From Nitrincola sp. A-D6 (lineage in GTDB: Bacteria; Pseudomonadota; Gammaproteobacteria; Pseudomonadales; Balneatricaceae), in assembly GCF_000764495.1 (NCBI RefSeq), contig NZ_JRLB01000002.1, forward strand, positions 1-41,469: DNA of 41,469 nucleotides, in the 5' to 3' direction. Every line of letters starts with the position of its first letter. The first letter of the stretch is position 1. The notes under the pieces were generated by a model. The model ran no database searches, had not been told where the DNA came from, and worked only from the letters and a program-made list of their open reading frames with translations. The translations under genes were made by a program, and so were the position numbers. Shown piece after piece: positions 27,187 to 36,056 of the stretch.

Positions 27187-27575
27187 ACAATTCAACGATG
27201 CAATTGAACAGTGGATTCGACGCCGCAGGTAACTTGCAGGCCGGATTAGTCTTACTCAGCGCTACCACCATTACTGGTGATGAGGTCTTCAACTTGCAGG
27301 ATGAAAATCTTGGCAAAATTCAGGACATTATGCTCGATATCACTGAGGGCAAGATACGTTACGCGGTATTGTCTTCGGGCGGATTTTTAGGCATGGGTGA
27401 TCACCTGTTTGCCGTTCCATGGAGAGCCTTGACTCTGGACAAGGAGAACCATCGATTCCTGCTTGACGTAGATCTTGACCGCCTGAAGAACGCACCAGGT
27501 TTCGAAAAGGACCAATGGCCAAATATGGCTGATCCTACCTGGAACTCGACTGTCGATTCCTACTACACCCGGTGA
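27183..27575 (+). CDS. PRC-barrel domain protein
   Basis: A 130-residue cytoplasmic protein with one PRC-barrel (about 27-105: LLSATTITGDEVFNLQDENL, GKIQDIMLDITEGKIRYAVL, GGFLGMGDHLFAVPWRALTL) and a short tail ending YYTR. It has no signal peptide, unlike the exported PRC-barrel protein at 20878, though both share the GGFLGMG turn. These proteins are frequent in bacterial stress islands; ligand unknown. [11 protein letters not shown] is probably coupled to the small upstream gene. Confidence 0.88.
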   Translation: MNNSTMQLNSGFDAAGNLQAGLVLLSATTITGDEVFNLQDENLGKIQDIMLDITEGKIRYAVLSSGGFLGMGDHLFAVPWRALTLDKENHRFLLDVDLDRLKNAPGFEKDQWPNMADPTWNSTVDSYYTR

Positions 27576-27676
27576 TCTGATCAACCGGAAGATGATCAGG
27601 GAAGATCCAGGTAATACCCCTACCTCGGATCAACCCTGCAAACAAAGCCATATGACTTGGCGAAAAGGAGATTGCA

Positions 27677-27892
27677 ATGACCAATAATATTGTTCTGGCT
27701 CTGGTGTTACTTGTTGTAGGTATAATTCTGCTTTTCTTTGCCTACCAGTCATCCCAAAGCATGGGTGATCAGGTAACAGAGGCCGTTACCGGTCGCTTCA
27801 CTAACTCCACTACCTGGTTCCTTATCCTTGGAGCAGCGGCTTCAGTGGCCGGTATTGGACTGCTGCTGTTCGGTAGATCCACAGGCGGCTAA
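27677..27892 (+). CDS. DUF3185-family small membrane protein
   Basis: A 71-residue protein with two membrane helices (about 5-24, NIVLALVLLVVGIILLFFAY, and about 47-66, FLILGAAASVAGIGLLLFG) joined by a loop with SQSMGDQVTEAVTGRFT. The spacing and the QSxxxxxxxxFTG-like loop match DUF3185. AAGGAG precedes the ATG. Function unknown; typical companion of stress-island genes. Confidence 0.85.
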   Translation: MTNNIVLALVLLVVGIILLFFAYQSSQSMGDQVTEAVTGRFTNSTTWFLILGAAASVAGIGLLLFGRSTGG

Positions 27893-27907
27893 AGGCTGAA
27901 ACTTACA

Positions 27908-29083
27908 ATGCCCCATGATAGACATGAACCCCAGAATGGCGGAGCAAGGGTTGCCATAACAACCCCGGATAAGCGACTGTTTACTCCAGCTGAGCTGCGC
28001 TTATTTCGCTACACAGCCGTTCTGTTCTCCCTGATTGCACTAACCGCGCTGATCGGAATCACCCTGTGGGCATTTAGCTGGTTACTCAGTGTATTTTACA
28101 ACCTGCTGCTGTCGCTCTCCCTCGCCGGTATTCTGGCTCTGGTGCTTTATCCGCTGGTGGAGTTTCTTGAAAGACGACTTCACTTGCCACACCTGCTGGC
28201 TATCATTATTGTACTGGTGGTATTTTTTACAAGTATCGCTGGCCTGATTTTCCTGATCGTCCCGATTATGGTTAACCAGGCCATCCAGTTGATGACTGTG
28301 TTGCCCGAACTACTGGCAAGCTGGCAGTCACATTTCTCCTTCAATTTCCCACAACTCAGCTCGATGATTTCAACCAATCTGGAGAATAATGGTGGAGAGG
28401 AATCCAAGACCATTTTGCCCGATATGGAAAACACCGGTAAAACCATCCTATCTTATTTAGGGCTGCTGGCAGGAATCAGCTTCGTGCCCTTGTTCCTGTT
28501 CTTCGCTCTGTGTTCCGGAAGCTTACTCCGCGGACAGGTATCAGAACTTTTATCAGTCTTTCACAAGCCTGCCCAGCAGAAATCACTGTATTTCATGGAT
28601 ATCTTTGTGGAGTACATCAGCACCTTCTTTCAGGGCCAACTGATCATTGCCGTGTGCATGGGTGCCCTGTATGCGATCAGTTTTACCCTGATCGGTCTAG
28701 AGTTTGGCGTACTCATCGGGCTGGGGCTGGGGCTGCTGAATATCGTCCCCTTCCTCGGCTCCTTGATTGGTCTATTGGTGGTTCTGCCGATGGCCTATTT
28801 TCAGCCGAGTGGCGGGCTTGAGTTGCTGCTGATGGCCGCGCTGGTATTCGCGGCAGTGCAACTGGTTGAGAGCTGGATGCTGACACCAAAAATCATGGCC
28901 AACCGTACAGGACTACACCCAGCCCTGGTGATTATCTCACTGTTTTTCTGGGGCACGGTCTTGGGTGGCATTATCGGCATGGTACTCGCGGTCCCTCTGA
29001 CAGCTTTCTTCGTAGCCATCTGGAGAGAGATCAAAGCTAATCTGGAAAACACGCATAACAACCGCCGAGGTGCGAAACTATGA
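27908..29083 (+). CDS. AI-2E family permease (PerM/YdiK-like)
   Basis: A 391-residue inner-membrane protein with about eight helices. After a short soluble N-terminus the first pair runs at about 35-80; further helices follow near 95-120, 175-200, 240-275, 275-300, 305-325 and 340-375. The family's C-terminal signature NRTGLHPALVIISLFFWGTVLGGIIGM is present, as is GLGLGLLNIVPFLGSLIGLL. The name refers to AI-2 export by one member; others transport ions or other substrates, so the substrate here is open. Its stop overlaps the next gene's start (ATGA). Confidence 0.9.
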   Translation: MPHDRHEPQNGGARVAITTPDKRLFTPAELRLFRYTAVLFSLIALTALIGITLWAFSWLLSVFYNLLLSLSLAGILALVLYPLVEFLERRLHLPHLLAIIIVLVVFFTSIAGLIFLIVPIMVNQAIQLMTVLPELLASWQSHFSFNFPQLSSMISTNLENNGGEESKTILPDMENTGKTILSYLGLLAGISFVPLFLFFALCSGSLLRGQVSELLSVFHKPAQQKSLYFMDIFVEYISTFFQGQLIIAVCMGALYAISFTLIGLEFGVLIGLGLGLLNIVPFLGSLIGLLVVLPMAYFQPSGGLELLLMAALVFAAVQLVESWMLTPKIMANRTGLHPALVIISLFFWGTVLGGIIGMVLAVPLTAFFVAIWREIKANLENTHNNRRGAKL

Positions 29084-29511
29084 AGGAATCAGAACCCACT
29101 CAGGATACAACCGCTAACAAACTCGCTTTTTCAGACATAGTGCTCATTATCAAAAACCTATTGGCTGATATGGCACACCTGGTAGTAATAGAAACAAAGC
29201 TTTTCGGTCACACGCTGCTGGCAATGATCTGGATAAGCTTGATAATAGCACTGCTGTTGCTGGGTGGATGGCTGTTTACCGGAGCGGCGCTAGCTATGGC
29301 GCTGGCCAGCCTGCAGGTTTTCAACCTGACCAGCGCTTTGCTGATGGTGGCGTTTATAAACCTGGTTCTGGCTACCCTGGCCATCTGGCGACTAAGATAC
29401 ATTACCCGAGACCTCACCTTTCGCGAAAGCCGTGCGAGCCTAAACAACCTGGTGAGCCAAGCTCAGTGCCTCGCTGTCCCTGCAGAGCCGCAGCGGCCAC
29501 AGGAAGAGTGA
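29080..29511 (+). CDS. Phage-holin-like/YqjE-family membrane protein
   Basis: A 143-residue protein with a soluble N-terminus, an amphipathic stretch (SDIVLIIKNLLADMAHLVVI) and two membrane helices (about 47-72 and 80-105), then a C-terminal basic region. This is the layout of YqjE/DUF1469 proteins, usually found beside YqjD/ElaB-like proteins, as here on the opposite strand. It overlaps the AI-2E-type gene by four bases. Function unknown; the name 'holin' does not imply phage origin. Confidence 0.75.
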   Translation: MKESEPTQDTTANKLAFSDIVLIIKNLLADMAHLVVIETKLFGHTLLAMIWISLIIALLLLGGWLFTGAALAMALASLQVFNLTSALLMVAFINLVLATLAIWRLRYITRDLTFRESRASLNNLVSQAQCLAVPAEPQRPQEE

Positions 29512-29516
29512 GGTGG

Positions 29517-29792
29517 TTAACGAATTGTATATGAACTGATGAGGCTGGAGACGATCTGCAGGTTTTTTACCTGACCTGCCAGGAGCCCGTAGATGCGTTT
29601 GATGCCCGGCAGATGCAGGCGTGCTGCCAGAATGCCACAGACAAACGCAACTGGCAGTGCAGCCGGGTTGCGAGCCAAGGTCCGTAGCTGATACATCAGG
29701 CTGTCGATACGCTGATGAATCACACCGGCCCGACAGTCAATCTGGCCGCGCAGCTGCGCGGCCTCCTGCCTCAACTGGTTGCTACGAGACAC
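29517..29792 (-). CDS. Small protein next to YqjD-like gene, unknown
   Basis: A 91-residue protein starting at GTG 29792, overlapping the stop of the YqjD-like gene by one base (TAGTG). The N-terminal half is charged and helical (RSNQLRQEAAQLRGQIDCRA); one hydrophobic helix lies at about 45-62 (PAALPVAFVCGILAARL). The position, matching that of YqjK in the enterobacterial yqjDEK cluster, suggests an equivalent role, but I see no decisive sequence match. Confidence 0.65.
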   Translation of the reverse strand: MSRSNQLRQEAAQLRGQIDCRAGVIHQRIDSLMYQLRTLARNPAALPVAFVCGILAARLHLPGIKRIYGLLAGQVKNLQIVSSLISSYTIR

Positions 29793-30073
29793 TAAGAGCG
29801 ACGTTTAAAGGTCGACAGCAAGGTGCCTGCGGCAAAGGCTAAGCCCAGTGCGATCAAAGGATTATCTTGCACGAAGACGCTAACAGTATTCATAGCTTCA
29901 TCGGTGCGCTCCTTGGTTTTCTGTCCGGCATCCCTGGCATAGGCTTTAGCATCTGCGGCCTCATGACGAATACGTTCTTCGGCTTTTCCTGCTGAATTGG
30001 CGATCTGATCCACCGAATCATGGGCACTATCAGAAAGACGGTCTGTGGTGGCGTGGTCACTAAATTTACTCAT
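29792..30073 (-). CDS. YqjD/ElaB-like (DUF883) membrane-anchored protein
   Basis: A 93-residue protein, start ATG 30073 with TGGAGAAAACC before it. A long charged helical region (about 20-68: HDSVDQIANSAGKAEERIRH, ARDAGQKTKERTDEAMNTVS) leads to a C-terminal membrane anchor with the family pattern QDNPLIALGLAFAAGTLLST and a basic end KRRS. In E. coli such proteins tether ribosomes to the membrane in stationary phase; that role here is inferred. A weak stress-motif-like sequence is at 30158-30171. Confidence 0.87.
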   Translation of the reverse strand: MSKFSDHATTDRLSDSAHDSVDQIANSAGKAEERIRHEAADAKAYARDAGQKTKERTDEAMNTVSVFVQDNPLIALGLAFAAGTLLSTFKRRS

Positions 30074-30324
30074 GGTTTTCTCCATTGATCTGTTGAGACA
30101 TGCTGGCTGCCGGTTGGCGTCCACTGGCATGTACCAAGAATTCTCACCTAAATACCACCACCCGTCTGCGCGGCACCGAACAAAGGCCGACCTTGAATCC
30201 CGACTAACCGCAGGCTACATTGATCAGCAGTTGCTAACCTTCAGTTGAATATAGATACACGTAACTCTTTCTATTTACGATTTTCTATTTTCGATTTTAT
30301 TTTTAAACCCTCTGGTATAGACAC
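30074..30324. other. Divergent intergenic region
   Basis: About 250 bp between the YqjD-like and MgtC genes. The right part (30240-30305) is very AT-rich and probably holds the mgtC promoter. GCGCGGCACCGAAC (30158-30171) is a weak relative of the stress motif. Confidence 0.35.
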
Positions 30325-30795
30325 ATGAGCTTGATACCTGATTTTGATTGGAACATTGTCATACTGCATGTTCGCGATTTATTTTTAGCTTATATCCTCG
30401 CCCTACCCATAGGCTGGGACCGCGAAAAACATGAACGCTCGGCAGGCCTGCGTACCTTTCCCCTGGTTGCGGTCGCTGCATGCGGCTATATGCTGGTTGG
30501 TCTTCAGGTGCTCAGCTCAACCGATGCCGAAGCACGTGTTATGGAAGGTATTATTACCGGTATAGGATTTATTGGCGGTGGTGCCATCCTCAAAAATGTA
30601 GTTCAAGGTGAAAGCTTCGTATCCGGCACAGCTACCGCCGCAAGCCTGTGGTTAACCGGAGCAATAGGAATATCAGTAGCCACCGGACGACTCGAAATTG
30701 CGCTGATTTTGAGTGTCCTGACGTTCTTTACCCTGCGAATTGTAACTCCGGCCAAAGCACTGTTGAGCCCGCAGGTAAACAAAAAGACTGACTGA
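30325..30795 (+). CDS. MgtC/SapB-family membrane protein
   Basis: A 156-residue inner-membrane protein with about four or five helices. Family features: LALPIGWDREKHERSAGLRTFPLVAVA (about 28-53; the conserved G-x-x-R-E and GLRT), ACGYMLVGLQVL, and MEGIITGIGFIGGGAILKN followed by GTATAASLWLTGAIG. It lacks the long C-terminal domain of Salmonella MgtC. Members influence magnesium limitation survival or ATP synthase activity in some species. A 23-bp scrap of near-identical sequence lies at 10798. Confidence 0.92.
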   Translation: MSLIPDFDWNIVILHVRDLFLAYILALPIGWDREKHERSAGLRTFPLVAVAACGYMLVGLQVLSSTDAEARVMEGIITGIGFIGGGAILKNVVQGESFVSGTATAASLWLTGAIGISVATGRLEIALILSVLTFFTLRIVTPAKALLSPQVNKKTD

Positions 30796-30910
30796 GTTAC
30801 TCCGAACACTTGTCAGGGCTTCAACACCGGCTCTATGAGTGACTTAGTCAAAGCGCGCAATGTTTTTTTAAAGAACTTGTCAAACATTCGACTACAAAGG
30901 CCAGGATTAG

Positions 30911-32326
30911 ATGATGAATACAAAATTAGATGCCATTGTTATCGGAGCGGGGTCTGCAGGCCTGGCTGCTGTCAAACAGATTAGCAAGCAAACAGACAAC
31001 TTTTTGCTGATTAATGAGGGTCCCTATGGCACCACCTGCGCACGTGTGGGTTGTATGCCCTCAAAGGTGTTAATCGAAGCGGCGAATGCCTTCCATGCCC
31101 GTCACAAAGCCGAAGCCTTTGGCATTCGCGGCCATCAAAATCTGACTATCGACCTGCCAGCCGTGATGCAGCGGGTCAGAAATCTGCGTGATCGTTTTGT
31201 GAAAGGTGTGCTTAAATCTACTGAAGGCCTCGGTGAGCGCAGTATTTCGGGACGAGCGATCCTGCTTGATCACCAAACTGTCAAGGTAGGCAGTAATACC
31301 TTCAAAGCCAAACGAATTATTCTCGCAACCGGTTCTACACCAATCATGCCAAAACCCTGGATGCAACTTGGCGATAAAATACTCACCACAGATAATTTTT
31401 TTGAGCAAAAAGACTTACCCAAGCGCATGGCTATCATTGGATTGGGTCCAATTGGTGTCGAGATAGCTCAGGCACTTTCGCGTCTGGGTATAGACGTTCA
31501 TGCGTTTGGTAAAACAGATCAAATTGCAGGCGTTTCTGATCCAGAAATAGCCAAGACACTGCGCACTTCGCTCGAATCAGAATTTTCTATTTATACGAGT
31601 CATGAAGTTGAATTAACAGGGACTGCTGAGGGTGTTCGTGTTGAAGCGGGACCTGTATCGATTGAGGTTGATAAAGTTTTGGCTGCTGTCGGACGTAAAC
31701 CCAATGTAGATAATTTAGGCCTGGATAGATTGGGTGTTTCGCTTGATTCACGAGGCATGCCTTCATTTGACCGTCATACAATGCAGATCGAGAATCTTCC
31801 TATTTTTATTGCCGGTGACGCGAATGCGGATGTCAGCTTGCTTCACGAAGCCGCCGATGAGGGATATATCGCAGGCTTAAATGCCACAGCTGATGACGTC
31901 ACCTGTTTCCAACGTCGCACACCCCTGGCCGTTGTATTTTCTGATCCCGGCATTGCCGCTGTGGGTGTGCGTTACAGCGAACTTGATCAGCCTGCCAGCC
32001 TGATCGGTAGTATTAACTTTGCAACGCAAGGACGGGCACTCAGCGCTCAACGCAATAACGGTCTGATGCGTATTTATGCAAGGCAATCTGATGGCCTGCT
32101 GCTCGGTGCTGAGATGTGCTGTCCCGCTGCCGAGCATATGTCACATCTACTCGCCTTAGCGATAGGCCGTCACTTAACTGTTCAGGATTTGCTTGGAATG
32201 CCCTTCTATCATCCTGTTCTTGAAGAAGGGTTACGTTCGGCGCTTAGAGACATCGCGGGGCAATTAAATGGCAGCCAACGAGATCTAGTAACCTGCAGTA
32301 ATTATGAAGCAGAGGCGCTAAATTAA
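30911..32326 (+). CDS. FAD-dependent pyridine nucleotide-disulfide oxidoreductase (Lpd/mercuric reductase-like)
   Basis: A 471-residue class-I flavin disulfide reductase. FAD site: DAIVIGAGSAGLAAVKQ (about 7-23). Redox-active cysteines: TTCARVGCMPSKV, the C-x4-C pair at about 43 and 48. NAD(P) site: MAIIGLGPIGVEIAQAL (about 174-190). Second FAD contact: PIFIAGDANA (about 298-307). The C-terminal dimer domain has FYHPVLEEGLRSALRD with the His-Glu pair of the active site. It lacks the lipoyl-dehydrogenase genomic context and its C-terminal cysteines do not match MerA, so the substrate is unknown. Neighbouring persulfide and DsrE-type genes suggest a low-molecular-weight sulfur compound. The frame ends early relative to a further open stretch (see 32309). 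Confidence 0.85.
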   Translation: MMNTKLDAIVIGAGSAGLAAVKQISKQTDNFLLINEGPYGTTCARVGCMPSKVLIEAANAFHARHKAEAFGIRGHQNLTIDLPAVMQRVRNLRDRFVKGVLKSTEGLGERSISGRAILLDHQTVKVGSNTFKAKRIILATGSTPIMPKPWMQLGDKILTTDNFFEQKDLPKRMAIIGLGPIGVEIAQALSRLGIDVHAFGKTDQIAGVSDPEIAKTLRTSLESEFSIYTSHEVELTGTAEGVRVEAGPVSIEVDKVLAAVGRKPNVDNLGLDRLGVSLDSRGMPSFDRHTMQIENLPIFIAGDANADVSLLHEAADEGYIAGLNATADDVTCFQRRTPLAVVFSDPGIAAVGVRYSELDQPASLIGSINFATQGRALSAQRNNGLMRIYARQSDGLLLGAEMCCPAAEHMSHLLALAIGRHLTVQDLLGMPFYHPVLEEGLRSALRDIAGQLNGSQRDLVTCSNYEAEALN

Positions 32327-32469
32327 GCGAACTGATTACCCGTGACAGCATTATAGTCAGTGAAGAGCATGAAATAATGGATGTAGCACGCGCCTATGGC
32401 ATGATTCATCCAGGCGTGGATAAGCGCGTTAATTCCGGTGAATACGAGTGTGTTGATTTTTACTTCTAA
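32309..32469 (+). other. Coding-looking stretch after the disulfide reductase gene, unknown
   Basis: The frame shifted by -1 from the reductase reads LSELITRDSIIVSEEHEIMD, then VARAYGMIHPGVDKRVNSGE and YECVDFYF before a stop at 32469. Composition looks like real protein. It could be a C-terminal extension of the reductase restored by one missing base in the A-run near 32322, the end of another decayed gene, or a short gene starting at ATG 32377 (30 residues, no ribosome site). I do not recognise a family. Confidence 0.4.
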
Positions 32470-32515
32470 ACTAAGCAGCTGTAAAAACTACACTAAGCTA
32501 TTGTAGTCTGAAATG

Positions 32516-32553
32516 TTACCCTCTTTTCTTTAACAGAAGTGAGGGTAATTTTT
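32516..32553 (+). terminator. Rho-independent terminator before the MBL gene
   Basis: TTACCCTC (32516-32523) pairs with GAGGGTAA (32541-32548) and is followed by TTTTT. The 17-base interior can pair further (TTCT/AGAA). Confidence 0.8.
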
Positions 32554-32596
32554 AAGCAGCAGCCAGCACTCACTATCAGCACCCAGGAGATACAGC

Positions 32597-33496
32597 ATGA
32601 GTGACTTAGCCAATCATCACATCGATTCGCCAATGACACCAAAGGTTAAAGCCTTTTTTGACGAGCCGACCAATACCTTTAGTTACGTGGTACAGGATCC
32701 TACATCCAAGGCTTGTGCCATTATCGATTCAGTGCTGGATTTTGATTACGCCAGTGGTCGCACTGACGTGCATTCGGCCGATGCAATCATTGCCTACGTT
32801 AAAGCCGAAAAGCTTCAGGTTGAGTGGATTCTGGAAACCCATGTACACGCTGACCACTTATCAGCAGCTCCTTATTTGCATGAGGCACTCGGTGGCAAAA
32901 CCGGCATAGGTGCCATGATTACCCTGGTTCAGGAAACCTTTGGAAAAGCCTTTAATGCCGGAACCGAGTTTGCCCGTGATGGCAGCCAGTTTGACCGGTT
33001 ATTCAACGAAGGTGACCGCTTCGCGATCGGCAATATGGAAGGTTACATACTCCACACACCGGGACACACACCAGCCTGTCTGAGCTATGTAATCGGTGAT
33101 GCCGTATTTGTCGGAGACACCCTGTTTATGCCTGATTACGGCACCGCACGCTGCGATTTCCCGGGTGGCGATGCGAAAACTTTATATCGCTCCATTCAGA
33201 AAGTGCTGAGCCTGCCAGCCGAAACGCGTATTTTTCTGTGCCATGATTATAAGGCGCCAGGACGCAAAGAATATGTGCATGAGACCAGCGTAGCTGAACA
33301 ACGCAAAAACAATATTCATGTACATGAAGGCATCAGTGAAGCCGAGTTTGTACGCATGCGTACCGAACGTGACGCTACACTGGCTATGCCTACTCTGATT
33401 TTACCTTCTGTGCAGGTGAACATGCGTGCGGGTGAAATGCCTCCTGCCGAAGACAATGGCCAGGTGTATTTAAAAATTCCGATTAACTTGTTTTGA
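32597..33496 (+). CDS. MBL-fold hydrolase, persulfide dioxygenase-like (Blh/ETHE1 group)
   Basis: A 299-residue metallo-beta-lactamase-fold protein. Metal ligands are all visible: THVHADHLSAA (about 81-91, HxHxDH), HTPGHTPACLSYV (the third His, about 154), VFVGDTLFMPDYGTARCDFP (bridging Asp) and LCHDY (final His). The GTARCDFPGG sequence and the insertion with CHDYKAPGRKEY are hallmarks of Blh/ETHE1-type persulfide dioxygenases, which oxidise glutathione persulfide with one iron; the two-metal glyoxalase relatives differ. The start has AGGAG nearby. Located between a disulfide reductase and a DsrE-like gene, it suggests sulfide/persulfide detoxification. Confidence 0.9.
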   Translation: MSDLANHHIDSPMTPKVKAFFDEPTNTFSYVVQDPTSKACAIIDSVLDFDYASGRTDVHSADAIIAYVKAEKLQVEWILETHVHADHLSAAPYLHEALGGKTGIGAMITLVQETFGKAFNAGTEFARDGSQFDRLFNEGDRFAIGNMEGYILHTPGHTPACLSYVIGDAVFVGDTLFMPDYGTARCDFPGGDAKTLYRSIQKVLSLPAETRIFLCHDYKAPGRKEYVHETSVAEQRKNNIHVHEGISEAEFVRMRTERDATLAMPTLILPSVQVNMRAGEMPPAEDNGQVYLKIPINLF

Positions 33497-33588
33497 GCCG
33501 TTGGGATACAACAGGATGCGGGCTGAGATAGTGACTACCGGGGTCTCCTCCTTCTTCACACTGAGCGATCATTTGGCTCTGTTTAAAC

Positions 33589-33624
33589 AAACAATAATGG
33601 GGCTATATGGCCCCATTATTGTTT
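33589..33624. terminator. Bidirectional terminator hairpin
   Basis: A perfect 15-bp stem AAACAATAATGGGGC / GCCCCATTATTGTTT with a six-base loop lies between the convergent MBL and DsrE-like genes. The stem base gives short T-runs in both directions. Confidence 0.85.
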
Positions 33625-33655
33625 AGTAGAAAAATACTATTTAACACGCATTTAT

Positions 33656-34099
33656 TCAGAAGCTAAATACGCGCGTATCTGTCGCCATCATTTGCTCGGC
33701 GATAGCCGGTGGAGCCGCAACCTCTACCCCTTCACGTAAAGCATCCATGTCATTACCGCTATTGGGAAGATACAGGGCACACACGCTGATAGTGGCACCA
33801 CCCTGCTGCAATTTCATCATCAGTTGTTCAGGCGTTACATCGTTTGGCTTTAATTCTGCACTGGTTGTTTCCTGCAACGCCAGATCCGCCGCCTGGTCAC
33901 ACAGGAGTACATCAACCTGCACACCCTGGCCCTGCATCGAATTGCCCAGCACCATGGCCATACCCTGTGTCATCAGAGAATCACTGTTGACCATAATCAG
34001 TGCTTTTTCTCCAGCCTGCTCGTGGCCTGCGGCCTGAACAGCGAGTGGCGCCAGCAGGAATACACCTAAAATCAATGCGGCATAGTTGCGTTTCTTCAT
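33656..34099 (-). CDS. Exported DsrE-like protein
   Basis: A 147-residue protein with a signal peptide (MKKRNYAALILGVFLLAPLA, cleavage near VQAAG). The mature part has the DsrE/DsrF-like alpha/beta pattern: KALIMVNSDSLMTQGMAMVL, GVQVDVLLCDQAADLAL (with Cys about 72), TPEQLMMKLQQGGATISVCA (second Cys about 107, at the position of the functional Cys in the family) and AREG-like end helices. DsrE proteins bind or relay sulfur. Export to the periplasm is unusual but known for this subgroup. GGAGA precedes the ATG, and an AT-rich region upstream holds the promoter. Confidence 0.82.
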   Translation of the reverse strand: MKKRNYAALILGVFLLAPLAVQAAGHEQAGEKALIMVNSDSLMTQGMAMVLGNSMQGQGVQVDVLLCDQAADLALQETTSAELKPNDVTPEQLMMKLQQGGATISVCALYLPNSGNDMDALREGVEVAAPPAIAEQMMATDTRVFSF

Positions 34100-34256
34100 G
34101 AGCTGTCTCCATCGTATTAATTAGGAATATACTAAGAACATATTAGCATAAACTAATTTTTATAGCATTATTACGCTGGGAATAAGCTCAAATACTGAAA
34201 AGCATCACAAGCAGAAATACCTAAGTGGCAGCAAAACAGCGATTTAAAAGCAAAAA

Positions 34257-36010
34257 TCAGCTATCAATACGATCAAGTGATTTGGCCAGTTCGTCTATAC
34301 GCGCACGTGTTGCTTCAACCAGTTTAGTGATCTGACCAGCCGAGTCTGAAGAACGGCTGGCAAGATCGCGAACTTCTGAAGCCACGACAGCAAAGCCTCG
34401 ACCTGCCTCACCGGCACGCGCCGCCTCGATGGCGGCATTAAGCGCTAACAGATTGGTTTGTCCGGCGATCCCGGCAATACTTCCGACAATATTGCCAATC
34501 TCATTACCCACACTCAACAACTCACCCATTGCCTGATTGGTTTCTTTTAACGCAATCTGCCGATCAGTAATATCGACACCGAAGACAACATAACGGGTAA
34601 CCTTTCCTTCAAGGTCATTTAGCTCACAAATGCGCGCATCAAAGGATCTCAGCAGTCCTTTATGATCAGTAAAACTGACGATGAGTTTTATTTGTTTAGC
34701 ATTATGGCTTGAGCCAATGTTCTTTTTTTCTGCCTGGATCTGCTGCCAGATAGTGGCGGCCGCATTTCTGGCGCTATCAGCATTCCCTGCACGTTCCAGG
34801 AATAACGCATTCATGTGCGCCACCTGGCCGGAAGGTTGCCATTCAACAACCATCAGCGCTTCGTCCATCAGGCTGAGACGATCCATTGAGTCTTTGGCAC
34901 TTTGCTTGGTATGAGTGATATCAGCCTGAACCGAGATATAATGGCTCACCTGGCCGCGATCATCGAACACCGGGTCTATGGACATAGCAATCCAGTAGGG
35001 TTTGCCATCACGCGTGTAATTTAGAATTTCTTCATAAAAAGGCTCGCCATACTGAAGCTTGGTACGGATATGCTCAACCGTTTCAGGATTGGTATCAGGC
35101 CCTTGAAGAAAGCTGCCTGGTACACGCCCTTTTACCTGATCGAGGGTATACCCCGTCATCATCTCAAAGCCCTTGTTGCTATAAACAATTGCACCTTTTT
35201 TGTCGGTGATAATAACGGCATTGCTGGTTTTGTTAGCCACCAGCGAGAGCATGGCTATTTCATCTCGCTTCAGTACTTCGTCGGTCACATCTTTGACAAA
35301 TGCGGTAAAAAGCACCTGATCAGCAACAACGATGCGCGCCAGGGTAAAAAGCCCCCAACGCAGCTCACCGCTACGGGTGTGTATAGGTAACTCAATCGGC
35401 TTACCTATAATTCGGTTGATACCTGTTTCACGGTTACGATTGACATACTTATCGTGATTACCCTGATGCTCTGGTGCCACCAACATTTTTACATTTTTGC
35501 CCATGAGTTCGTCACGGCTGTATCCCCACAGGGCTTCAGCCGCCGGATTGGCAAAAATAATTTCATTTTTAGCGTCAATGGTAATCACACCATCATTAGC
35601 TTGTTCAAGCACCTGCTCTACAACAGAGCGCTCAGCTCGCTCCTTACTGCAATCGCGGGCAAAACCAGTGTAGTACTGCTGTTTACCCACCTTGATTTTT
35701 GACAGGGTAATATTGATCCAGGATGTGCTGCCGTCTTTACGCTCAATAGGAACTTCTACCGCAGAGCCAACAATTCGGTCGCCACCCTGATCACGATGGC
35801 GATTCACGTAACTGTCATGGCTGGCCCGGTGCATTTGTGGAACAAGCATTTTAACATTCTGGCCCAGCACTTCATTACGCGAATATCCCAGAGCAGCTCA
35901 GCCGCATCATTGTAATAGATCACGCAGTTTTTATTATCAATAGTCACGACTGCAATAGTCGTTTGATCTAATGAACGTGAAGATAAGTTACTGAAGTTAA
36001 AAAGCATCAT
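34257..36010 (-). CDS. Soluble multi-PAS methyl-accepting receptor (BdlA/Aer-like; one frameshift near 35888)
   Basis: About 584 residues after one-base repair. From ATG 36010 ([11 protein letters not shown], with AAGGTG before it): PAS1 (about 15-125; the break lies in [20 protein letters not shown]), PAS2 (about 135-245; [20 protein letters not shown]), PAS3 with PAC (about 255-365; [30 protein letters not shown]), a PAS4-like part (about 375-480) and an MCP signalling hairpin ([36 protein letters not shown]). No membrane segment or HAMP is present, so it is cytoplasmic. The MCP part is short, ending soon after the tip, as in BdlA-like proteins tied to biofilm dispersal. PAS1 and PAS2 are near-duplicates (both with [11 protein letters not shown]). 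Ligands unknown; redox or oxygen sensing is plausible. Confidence 0.87.
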
Positions 36011-36056
36011 GACACCTTGGATATATTTGGAAGTTTCGTACACCAGGAAAACTGAA

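Noticed and set aside
30158..30171. GCGCGGCACCGAAC as a sixth stress-motif site
   Set aside because: It lacks the central TA and has mismatched arms; too weak to count.
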